Of a stretch of DNA of 16,894 bases, positions 8,901 to 16,206 are shown piece after piece. Under the pieces are notes generated by a model, which did not search any database, was not told the origin of the DNA, and was given only the letters and a program-made list of their open reading frames with translations. This DNA is from Phoronis ovalis (Eukaryota > Phoronida > Phoronidae): the NCBI GenBank assembly GCA_028565635.1, contig JAOXYB010048391.1, forward strand, positions 9,812 to 26,705. Reading direction: 5' to 3'. Made by a program: the position numbers and the translations under genes. How positions within the stretch are numbered: the stretch's first letter is position 1; every line of letters begins with the position of its first letter.

Positions 8901-11900
8901 AAACCAAGCATTAGCAATTGTCTTTTCACCGAAAGGTTTTTCAAGGGCGAGCTAAACTTTATATACATCATACAATGTTATTTTGTAATATGTTGCTTGA
9001 CGGTGCGCAGAATGCAGCAAACTCATTTGTCGTCCTTGGGGGAGTATAAATAGCCCCGGTGATCAGTTGGTCGTCGATTCAAGAAGTTGTGTCATTAGGC
9101 GTTTCGTTGAAATAGTAAGTAAATGCTTGTTATTTAAGTGTCATTGCAAAAAATTTTTGAGTTGGTTTCTAATAATTGACTATGCTACCGCTGAATTAAG
9201 AGTAATATATTATATTTTTATATTGTAATCATTGTAATATGTAATATAAAGTTGAGTAGACAAGCCTAGTACATTTATGTGTATATAGTATATAGCCATT
9301 ATTTATCAACGATATGTGATGTAGAAAAAATATCATGTCATAGATGCATATTTTATCAGTTTTAGAAAAGAGGCAAATTAAAGTTTCTATTCCATTAGAA
9401 TTGTGTGCAATGTCGTAAAAATAAATAGTGAATTGAAGAATACATTTATTAGATTATTATAGTAGTCTGACTTCATTCATATATAACTGCTACATGTATA
9501 ATTATGGGATTACGTGCGGTCCATCTATTCTCGTGCTAAAATTACCCCCCAGCCGTGCTATTATGACAGTATATCAATGCCACAATATGTCCGTTTTATA
9601 CATATGCGGAATAGATCTTCCCTCTAAAATATTATTATTATTACTAGCATGAAACAAATATTGACTGTATTTTAATTGTTTTTTTTTAAATTTTTATTGT
9701 AGATGCCAAACAAACCATCGTTAAAAAGAGTGTACACTTTTTTGACAAGAACAGAGAAAAAAAAATCCAGACAAGTTTGAGAGTCACAAACAACAGCACC
9801 ATTATGACCATGTCTGCAAACTCCGCCAGTTTTTACCTAAAAACACTAATTTTATGGCTTAGAAACAAACAATGCGCACAAACATTTTTGTACTAGAAAA
9901 GATTGGAGCGAAATGTAAATAGAGATGCTAAATGTAGTGAAACTATTACCTGATGACCATCTTCGGGCTGAGCAAGGTCGAATAATTGCATTAATTTGTA
10001 ATAAATTTCAGCAGGAACTAGTGAATATTTTTTTTGCTGTTTATTTCTGTTTCTGTTTAGCTATGCAGTTTAATAATAAAATTATACTATCCAGTATATA
10101 ACTATTGAATGATGTTATTTTTTCCATGTAAACGATGTATTCATTTTGAGGAGCAGTCAACAGTTCTTATTATTCAAAGTAAAAAAATGGTGAAAGAAAG
10201 TTATTCCTTACATGCAAACAAAAACAATGAAACACTTCTGAATTGAACGATTCTCTTTTCCAACTGCCACCTTATTTAATTTTTTTAATTCGGGGAGACC
10301 ATGATAATTCTTAATTTAACTGTCCAGCACCCCTTTGCCTTGATGGGTTTTCCCAAAAAGGGGAGATAATTCTTAGTTATTTAACAGTTTTCCGGTGCAT
10401 ACCTCCAGCTTGCCCTTTAAGTGGAAACACCGACAGGAATCAGTTTGGAAAAGATTGTACTGCACTTTAAGATTTTTTTTTTTAGCAACAAATTTGTTGT
10501 TACATCTCTAACTATCACCATATTATTAAGGCAATAAGTAAACACAATTTCATGAAACTGAATTAAGTTTACAAAGACTTCCAATTATCTGTGCCTACTC
10601 ACCTTTTAAAATTTACATTCCGTAAACATACAGTTTTGGCATTTATCGTGGACTTTGTGTCAGACGTAATTGTTCAGATACTAGGTAAAACCCCATGTCA
10701 TCATGTGATCACCAACCATGGTTAATTATACACCTGACAAAACTCCACGATGGATCTCAAAAAGCCATGCTTACGAAATTTTAAAGCTGTAACATTTTAA
10801 CACTTTTTTTAAGAACTAGAACTTACAAATGCATATGAACATATACCTACCTCGTCCATTTGGATCAAACGGCAAGCACTGTGCCGTGTTGGGCTTTACA
10901 AGATCAGTATTGTTAGCAATCATTTTACAGATCTTGCACAGCTGTATGATACTTGTCCCATCTATGTCACCAGTGGTTAACTTGAACTGGTTTGCAAAGT
11001 TGTCATCATACACTAAAGTGCCCTGAAAATACAGTCTTCGGTACTATCTAGCCTTTTTCTATTAAAAACATTTTTAAAATCGCAAAAATTTGAGGGAGCA
11101 TTTTCTTATATACTTAAACATTTCTCCTAAATTTAATTCATTCAAAAATAAGCATGTTGACCTGTTAATGGTATTATTGCAATTGCATATAGATATATTT
11201 TCATAATGTTCAAGCTCAATGGTTTTTTTTTGGATATGGATATTGATGACCGTGAATGATTTCTCAATAGTGTAGAGATATTATTTTTACTACATTTGAA
11301 CTTTAATGTTGCTATACTCATTCGAGACAAGTTATTCACACTTTTTACACTGTTTCAAATTTTAGGCAGGTTAATGAAAAATTTGGTTCAAAGTGTAAAG
11401 TGTGAATAACTTGTCATGAACGGGTTTATAGCCACCTTAACTAAAGTAAATAATATTCATGAAAAAAAACTTACAGGATCTGTGAACACATGGTTCATGG
11501 TTACATTACTTTTATTAATATCTTTTAAACCGAATACCACAAATACCATGGCCCCTATATCTAGATTAGGACGTTCAGCAGCTTCTGAGCATTTATCTCC
11601 TGTACACAAATGCTTATTTGGATCGACTGATTCAGGTGTGGGAATTGAACCAGCAGGTGCTGTTGTTGTTGGTACTACAGGAATATGCTTGCCTGAAAAG
11701 GAAATATGATAAAATATAATCTTGGACTGACATCTGAGTCATTACAAGTTAGTGATTCACACTGCTCTAATAAACTGAGCTTCTTTGAAGACTAAACTAG
11801 CATTATGTTTATGTGGGAGAAAAATATATGCTTACATTGTACTTTGTAATAAGTTTTACTATCATATATATTGTACAAGAATTTTTGAACTTTTAGCACA

Positions 11901-14900
11901 TTAAGTTAAACCGTTTGTTAACTCAGAAAATCTGGACATCAACTGCATGTAAACTTTGACACAGAGCGATACAATCAAGAGTTGGTGGGGCTTGTAAAGT
12001 GGCAAGCTGTACTTGTGAAATTTGTACTATGGGTCCTATTTTAAATCGTTTTAACTATACCCACCATGTGAACGTTGAGTGGTAGTTTTAGGATAGGAAG
12101 CTGGTATTCTTGTTGACCATGCTGTAGTTGTCCTAGTCTTGGTGGTAGTTCTCCTAGGTATTGGTGCAGTAGTTGTAGTTGGGTGAAAATTGCCATTTGT
12201 TGATTTGGGCGTTGGGTTGTTTCCAGGGAAATTGAATTTAGTGGAAGGAGATGTTAAACTAGGGTTCGTCCCTGAACCGATACCGTTACTTGGTATTTCC
12301 TAAAAATATGAAATGCAACAATTATTACAAAAAGAAGGATCAACCACATAATACAGTCAACTTGTCTACTTAGGCAACTTGAGGGGAGCTACTAATGCAG
12401 ACTTTCATAAGCAGGTCGCATTTATATACTAGTTGATGTATTACATATCATGCACCTACGGCATTTCTGTGTAATGACATTTGTATACAGTAATAACACA
12501 GTATACAGCAGCAATTATAGTATTTCTCAAATTTAGAAACAACTCAAATCCCAAACCAAATTTTTTAAAAAACATTCAACAATACAATTGGTTTTTCCTG
12601 TCCTCGCTAAAGCAAATGTCAAGAAATGTTACTTACATTTCTAAACTATTGAAAATTCTGCTAACTCTATAATACCCACCACAAACAATCCTGAGCACAC
12701 GTCACACGAGATTCCTTCAGCACTAAGATTAGTTTTAAGATCCATAAATAGTTGCAAATTAGTTCCTGATCGAAATAGTAATGGAGGTCGTGTGGCGGGA
12801 TGCAGCTGTGTTATGAGACCAACAGCTGTGACAAGAAAAACTATAAAACAACCTATAAAAAGCAAAAACCTAGTTTAACACCAGTGACAGGTACAGAGAA
12901 AATATTAAAAGCTAATCAAGGAGAAACTTTTCACTTTTTTTTCTGTAGTTGAACCGTCCACTTTCATACCAAACAGTATCTGAACCCAATGAGCATCCAC
13001 AACAACTACACTTTAGAACTATTTTATTTCCTATCAGTAACTTTTTTATTTCTTATGGCTTATTTTTATTATGATCAACCTACTCATTACTTGTTAAGAG
13101 TCAGTAGATGTACTTTGCCAAGTCACTTGAAGCCTCTGTAAAGTCACTGATAGTTTTACTGACAGTCAAGTATATGACAATGAAATGGACAGACGTGCAC
13201 ACCTATTCTGTGTGCTTATTAATTATTTTTTTATATTGCGACAAGAACAACAAAACCTACCCACAATGATCCATCTACTCTTGATGACTGGAAGTGCTAT
13301 ATAATAATACATAATAGCTTGAATCTTAGACGTTAAATTACAGCCTTCACTTAATGACCTCACTTCTTCTGCAGGTTCAATGATGTTCGTCTGACTGGTC
13401 CACTGATCGTCCATATCAAGCATTGGTTCATCATTGTCTGTGAATACAAAAGAACAAAGTTTGGGGGGATTTTTTGTCATATACAAATCTAAGAGTTGTC
13501 AATTTTTTGGGGACACTAGCTCCCTACGTTCTGTTGCTGTTGTCATTTTGTGGGTGAATCCTATAATTAATATATTATTGTTACTTATTGAAATGAATAA
13601 GAAATGGTTGTCACAAACATGAAGACAAGAATTAAAATGACCCTTTCTAATTACAGTTTCGCACATTTGCAACTGGGAGATGTGTTTATGGTGCTGAAAA
13701 AAAATTATGCTCTTTATAAATTTGGAAAATCTGAAGTAAACTTTGCAGTTGTTAACATATTGTTTATTTAGGACTATTCCATTTAAGATTGTCAGAGGGA
13801 AAAGAACCTGAAGGTAATCACAATTATGGCAGCAGGCAGGGTAAAAGGGGATTATACAGTTTCAACTACAGTGAATATAAAAAAAAGTTCATGTTATTGT
13901 TGAATCAGCTTCAGTTATCGGGGAAGGAGAAATGTTTTGAATTACTAGGATGGTCGTAAAAAATCCCAATTTTTTTATGGAATGGATGGACCTTTACATT
14001 TTCACAAGATCTACCTTGACTAACTGTAGTTAATTCTAACTGCAACATAGGTACATCGTCGCTGTCATCATCAATGCTGCTGTTGTTTGTCTCCGACCCA
14101 CTAGATTCCGATAGGTTACTGGCGGATGAAACAAAAGCAACTACATCATTTGGTAAAGACAGAGTTCCAGAGGTTGAAGATGTCATACATCTGTAAGAAT
14201 TAAAAATCCACATTGAAATAGGTTCTGATTATGTGAGAATATGTTCAAACGATTTTTAAAACTTAAAAGGACTGGAACAAAAACTCAGGCACTTATGGAA
14301 AGCAACCATTCAACACCCAGGGTTATCTACACCAGGAGGCAACAGCTGGGTCAGTATTCTAAATTATTGTTTGGAAATAAAAGCTAATTAAAAATAATTC
14401 CAAAACAAGAAAATTTCATGTATGTTGATAATAAAGCAAATTAATTATCCAAATGTTTGTGACTCACTCTGTAAATTACTGAAGTCTGAGAGCCATAATT
14501 AATGTAAACTAGTAACTTTGGAAAGCAGTACGTTCTTTTATAATTGAAAATCAGTAATTTGGGAGTCACAGACTTACTGCAAAAGATGGTAATTTGAGGG
14601 TTAATTAGATTTGTCTCCGAAAGTAGTTCAGTAGTTAGTTATCTCAGTTGTTTACTTTCAAAGTGCTTTAAATTTTGAGAGTTGCATGTATTAGCATTCA
14701 CAGTAGTGACTTTTGAGCTGTAAAGTGCCCTTTTTAAGAGCCGCAGCAAATTTGGCAATGGCATTTAACTTTGAGTATTATATTATATTAATAACTTAGT
14801 ACCTTCGAAAACAGTAAAATTCCAACTTAGATACGGCTTTATACCAAATATTTAAAGCAGGCGGCATGATGGTTACTACCATTATCCAACAGCTTGTTAC

Positions 14901-15531
14901 AATCAACGCCATGAATAAACCAAAATCATGCAATGCTGGAATCTGAAATTAATAATGTACAATGATGTAATATATTACAAATAAGGTCTGACTATCAGAA
15001 ATTATATATTGGAATTATAATATAAGTTTTAGTTTTAACAGCAGAATAAAAAGGTAAACTAAGTTATTTGTTAAACACTGGCTCACACAGAGGTCCGGTA
15101 TTTAAGGAAACCCTTTAATCAACAACTATAAAAGATATGCATACAAATATTTTCAAACCTACATGACCCAAATAAAAGACATTCACGAAACAAAAATATT
15201 CAAGAATAAACCTTCTATATTCTAAAAGAAAGATACTAGGAGCTTCCTAATTATGAATGACCTTTATCAACAACAATTCAGCTGATTGTGACATTACAGA
15301 GCACTAGAAAGCAGAAAGTAAGAGCAAAGTATAACACAACAATCAAGTCCAATGGTAAAGAATAACTTGCCGATGATGCAATATTTGCAGCAAAAGCTGC
15401 GGCAGTTGTAAATGATGTGAAGAATGTAGCTTTTCCTGCTGTGAATAATGTATGAACCATTCTGTCTCCGAGGTCCTTACAGTGAGAAGCTTGGCGGAAA
15501 GTATTAACAAACACAAATACATCATCGACAC
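5574..15531 (-). CDS. DISP3: Dispatched homolog 3-like RND/sterol-sensing membrane protein, C-terminal part (13 exons)
   Basis: Spliced - strand gene, partial at its 5' end. Exons in transcript order: 15531-15371, 14942-14803, 14190-14015, 13437-13261, 12852-12680, 12299-12065, 11692-11475, 11022-10851, 8651-8485, 8096-7950, 7432-7300, 6597-6431, 5945-5574. All twelve junctions keep phase, giving 2438 coding bases, about 811 residues and a TGA. Dispatched proteins are 12-pass RND-family membrane proteins; DISP1 releases lipid-modified Hedgehog, while DISP3 is linked to sterol handling and neural differentiation. Visible features are the TM4 GVDDVFVF motif with paired Asp, the TM5-6 region (PALHDFGLFMALIV), an acidic Ser-rich loop, TM7 after KSRWIIVG, a large extracellular loop with NLSAEGISC and a mucin-like Thr/Pro stretch, TM8-9 (GLVLSMIICIAAVAVF), the TM10 GTSVDYCVHLVEAYLLAG Asp motif, and TM11-12. 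Order and wording match DISP3 as I remember it; another Dispatched subtype is less likely. The TM1-3 exons lie past 15531. Confidence 0.88.
6431..6597 (-). CDS. DISP3: DISP3-like exon 12 (TM9-10, second Asp motif)
   Basis: Reads GVICTVVGIFFIAGWELGAV, then EAVSLSILVGTSVDYCVHLV and EAYLLAGKNPPAFARE. The Asp in GTSVDYCVH corresponds to the intramembrane acidic residue of TM10 that RND-family proteins use in cation-driven transport. The acceptor is TTCTGTTTCAG and the donor GTAAGT; it is 167 bp, phase 1 to phase 0. Confidence 0.93.
7300..7432 (-). CDS. DISP3: DISP3-like exon 11 (TM8-9)
   Basis: Reads IMMEVVAVSSAIYGLVLSMI, then ICIAAVAVFTGHILLLSITC. These are two closely spaced hydrophobic helices of the second RND half and among the most conserved DISP3 segments. 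The acceptor is TTTTTTAG and the donor GTATGT; it is 133 bp, phase 0 to phase 1. Confidence 0.92.
7950..8096 (-). CDS. DISP3: DISP3-like exon 10 (end of extracellular loop)
   Basis: Exactly 49 codons: TTYQGQSYFTAYEQYLKWEK, then LKIDPGSPLYNVFQTSQFWR and a final Arg. The acceptor is TTTTTACAG and the donor GTAAGT, phase 0 at both ends. No long open frame marks this exon; it was found by phase and splice sites. Confidence 0.88.
8485..8651 (-). CDS. DISP3: DISP3-like exon 9 (extracellular loop)
   Basis: Reads VGVSFLAIKAAINRYEDCRD, then GLNEKGYLSWITFAFES. The acceptor is TTTTTGTAG and the donor GTGAGT; it is 167 bp, phase 1 to phase 0. The WITFAFES ending matches the WIxMAFES boundary before the next conserved block of DISP3. 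The + strand frame at 8528-8752 is a shadow. Confidence 0.9.
9045..9052 (+). promoter_or_regulatory. TATA box of a candidate nested + strand promoter
   Basis: TATAAATA is preceded by a G-rich run and followed by GCCCCGG, a marked local rise in GC. A TCAGTT initiator-like motif lies at 9063-9068, which puts its A only about 20 bases after the TATA start, closer than the usual 30. Initiation near 9075 is also possible. A TGATGTCA CRE-like site lies upstream at about 8833-8840. Confidence 0.5.
9075..9114 (+). other. Candidate 5' leader exon of the nested unit
   Basis: The short sequence downstream of the TATA box ends at GAAATA followed by GTAAGT, a perfect splice donor (GT at 9115). It has no ATG. 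The left border is approximate because the start site is inferred from TATA spacing. Confidence 0.4.
9703..9862 (+). pseudogene. Candidate nested short coding exon, frame broken at an A run
   Basis: A strong acceptor (long T run, then TTTTTATTGTAG ending at 9702) is followed at once by ATG. The first frame reads MPNKPSLKRVYTFLTRTEKK, basic and unrecognised, to a TGA at 9778-9780 after 26 codons including the stop. A run of nine A at 9757-9765 sits inside it. In the +1 frame the sequence after the run is open to a TAG at 9860-9862 and reads like coding sequence (NPDKFESHKQQHHYDHVCKL). This may be a decaying gene, a sequencing error in the homopolymer, or chance. I cannot assign a family. Confidence 0.35.
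9928..10099 (+). other. Further open frame and poly(A) signal of the nested unit
   Basis: An open stretch starting near MLNVVKLLPDDHLRAEQGR, then IIALICNKFQQELV, runs to a TAA at about 10097-10099, with no known family recognised. AATAAA at 10075-10080 could be the polyadenylation signal of the nested transcript. Stops separate this from the frame at 9703, so a link between them is speculative. Confidence 0.25.
10851..11022 (-). CDS. DISP3: DISP3-like exon 8 (extracellular loop)
   Basis: Reads GTLVYDDNFANQFKLTTG, then IIQLCKICKMIANNTDLVKP and AQCLPFDPNGRG. The LCxxCxxxAxNxxLVKPxxAQCLP pattern with paired cysteines is typical of DISP3-type proteins. The acceptor is ATTTTCAG and the donor GTAGGT; it is 172 bp, phase 0 to phase 1. 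Confidence 0.9.
11326..11415. repeat. Inverted-repeat hairpin in intron 7
   Basis: GACAAGTTATTCACACTTT (from 11326) pairs perfectly with AAAGTGTGAATAACTTGTC (ending at 11415), with further partial pairing inside (TTTCAAATTTT / AAAAATTTGGTTCAAA). Weaker pairing outward reaches TA dinucleotides at both sides. It is probably a small, eroded MITE. Confidence 0.65.
11475..11692 (-). CDS. DISP3: DISP3-like exon 7 (extracellular loop)
   Basis: Starts KHIPVVPTTTAPAGSIPTP, continuing the mucin-like stretch, then CTGDKCSEAAERPNLDIGAM and VFVVFGLKDINKSNVTMNHV. NVT is a potential glycosylation site. The acceptor is CCTTTTCAG and the donor a perfect GTAAGT; it is 218 bp, ending in phase 0. The + strand frame over the same bases is a shadow. 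Confidence 0.9.
12065..12299 (-). CDS. DISP3: DISP3-like exon 6 (Thr/Pro-rich mucin-like insert)
   Basis: Frame phase 0 to phase 1 across 235 bp, with acceptor ATTTTTAG and donor GTGGGT. It encodes EIPSNGIGSGTNPSLTSPST, then a Thr-, Pro- and Arg-rich run (NFHPTTTTAPIPRRTTTKTR). This low-complexity mucin-like sequence suggests O-glycosylation of the extracellular loop. It has no clear counterpart in vertebrate DISP3 as I remember it. The exon is supported by phase on both sides and by splice sites, not by homology. Confidence 0.72.
12680..12852 (-). CDS. DISP3: DISP3-like exon 5 (TM7, start of extracellular loop)
   Basis: Reads CFIVFLVTAVGLITQLHPAT (TM7), then RPPLLFRSGTNLQLFMDL and NLSAEGISCDVCSGLFV. 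NLS is a potential N-glycosylation site on the extracellular side. The acceptor is TTTTTATAG and the donor GTGGGT; it is 173 bp, ending in phase 0. Confidence 0.9.
13261..13437 (-). CDS. DISP3: DISP3-like exon 4 (linker and start of TM7)
   Basis: Reads DNDEPMLDMDDQWTSQTN, then IMYYYIALPVIKSRWIIVG at its end. The acceptor is TATTCACAG and the donor GTAGGT; it is 177 bp, phase 1 to phase 1. The basic KSRW before the hydrophobic run marks entry into TM7, the start of the second RND half. Confidence 0.88.
14015..14190 (-). CDS. DISP3: DISP3-like exon 3 (acidic Ser-rich loop)
   Basis: Reads RRCMTSSTSGTLSLPNDVVA and continues into a Ser/Asp-rich run (SETNNSSIDDDSDDVPMLQL). The acceptor is TTCTTACAG and the donor GTAGAT; it is 176 bp, phase 2 to phase 1. 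By position this is the cytosolic linker between the two RND halves, where low conservation is usual. DDDxxxVPMLQLE recalls the acidic motif at the same place in DISP3. Confidence 0.85.
14191..14802 (-). other. Intron 2 with an imperfect hairpin
   Basis: No exon is missing, because phase joins cleanly. GTGACTCACTCTGTAAATTACTGA (about 14459-14482, split by a loop-out) pairs with TCAGTAATTTGGGAGTCAC near 14551-14569. Several short phrases of the type TTTGAGAGT recur to about 14780, perhaps an eroded repeat. Confidence 0.35.
14803..14942 (-). CDS. DISP3: DISP3-like exon 2 (TM5-6 region)
   Basis: Reads IPALHDFGLFMALIVTSCW and on to PPALNIWYKAVSKLEFYCF. The acceptor is TTTCAG and the donor GTACTA. 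It is 140 bp, phase 0 at its start and phase 2 at its end. It supplies the hydrophobic segment that closes the first RND half. Confidence 0.9.
14943..15370 (-). other. GC-AG intron (intron 1 of the window)
   Basis: The donor reads TCATCG|GCAAGT and the acceptor TTTCAG|ATT. Joining here gives AANIASS-IPALHDF with no gap against the family, in phase 0. A GT donor one position away (GTTATT) is out of phase, and reading on adds about 31 residues before a stop. Confidence 0.8.
15371..15531 (-). CDS. DISP3: DISP3-like exon 1 of the window (TM4 motif)
   Basis: This exon begins GVDDVFVFVNTFRQASHC and ends AAAFAANIASS. It carries the paired intramembrane Asp of the RND family and the KATFFTSFTTAAAF segment. 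The acceptor chosen is TTTCTCGTTGTAG, with the exon starting at 15531 in phase 1. An alternative acceptor (CAATCAG, exon starting at 15579) is also in frame, but it would add a polar TNELTNGVRTG stretch where TM4 should be hydrophobic. The donor is GCAAGT, a GC donor, at 15370-15365. Confidence 0.82.
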
Positions 15532-15655
15532 CTACAACGAGAAACCCAGTTCGAACCCCATTAGTTAGTTCATTTGTCGCTGATTGAAATTTTAAAAAGT
15601 TTAAGTGAACGATCTATTAGATATCAATGTTATGAACAACGTTACATTTTAAATA

Positions 15656-15830
15656 CAGAGTGCTTTCAGTCTTTCTTATCACAAGACTTTCATCATTGTC
15701 CTTTCTGGAATATGACAGAAACAAGCTAGGTCACATACCTGTAATAACCTGACCTCAAAACTCATAAATTGGGGGGGGATTTCAGAAAGGACTGAGATGA
15801 AAGTCTTGTGATAAAACTGAAAGCTCTCTG
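15656..15830. mobile_element. 175-bp MITE with about 55-bp terminal inverted repeats
   Basis: The left arm (15656-15711) starts CAGAGTGCTTTCAGT and contains TATCACAAGACTTTCATC and GTCCTTTCTG. The right arm (15779-15830) is its reverse complement apart from a three-base gap and a few changes. The loop carries a run of eight G at 15771-15778. No target duplication is obvious. It sits in the intron just upstream of the first Dispatched-like exon of the window. Confidence 0.78.
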
Positions 15831-16054
15831 CAGTTGAAATGTAAGAGTTAGATTTGACTAAATTATATAAATAATTTATTTATTATATTTACAGAATGCA
15901 ATGAACATTCATTCTGATAAGATTAATAAAAATGTAATTTTTTTTTTATACCATACAAATTTGTCAGTTAGTATCAACAACTTTAGTCTGTTTACTTGCG
16001 TTGTATCTTAACATGTCCAGATTATAGTTGTAACAGCAACATAATATGTTCAAA

Positions 16055-16085
16055 ACAAGAGGTCTGCTGGTGCAGACAGATGCTC
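16055..16085 (+). repeat. ACAAGAGG-hairpin-GATGCTC repeat core
   Basis: ACAAGAGG is followed by a perfect hairpin, GTCTGC-TGGT-GCAGAC (16062-16077), and then GATGCTC. The layout resembles the ACAAGAGG plus hairpin plus ATCGCTC repeats that I recall as common in bivalve and gastropod genomes. Family membership is inferred from layout only. Confidence 0.4.
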
Positions 16086-16206
16086 ATCATATGATGTAAT
16101 TTCTTTAGTTGTAAAGCCATCTTTGTATGTTTAAGAGTTTTGAGGTTGATAACAGAGGGAAAATGTCAAATTTTTAGTTTAAAAGGGAAATAGGTGGTTT
16201 TGTTTT

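Larger units (their letters stand above)
8652..10850. other. Oversized intron 8 of the Dispatched-like gene
   Basis: At 2199 bp this intron is three to six times longer than the other eleven (about 370-700 bp). It contains the candidate nested + strand unit at 9045-10080. It also has an imperfect direct repeat starting GGGGAGA at 10292 and 10360; the latter reads GGGGAGATAATTC, which resembles a motif I associate with mollusc genomes. No inverted termini or target duplication bounding an insertion could be found by eye. Confidence 0.7.

Noticed and set aside
11142-11339. 65-codon - strand open frame in intron 7 as an extra exon
   Set aside because: Exons 7 and 8 join in phase 0 without it, and the translation has no family resemblance.
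11416-11709. 97-codon + strand open frame
   Set aside because: It is antisense to the well-supported exon 7 of the Dispatched-like gene.
12481-12672. 63-codon + strand open frame
   Set aside because: It lies in intron 5 with no supporting signal; the reverse strand also shows no skipped exon there.
15840-16200. Search for the upstream Dispatched-like exon (TM2-3)
   Set aside because: The - strand is full of stops and shows no hydrophobic coding stretch, so the exon must lie beyond the right edge.
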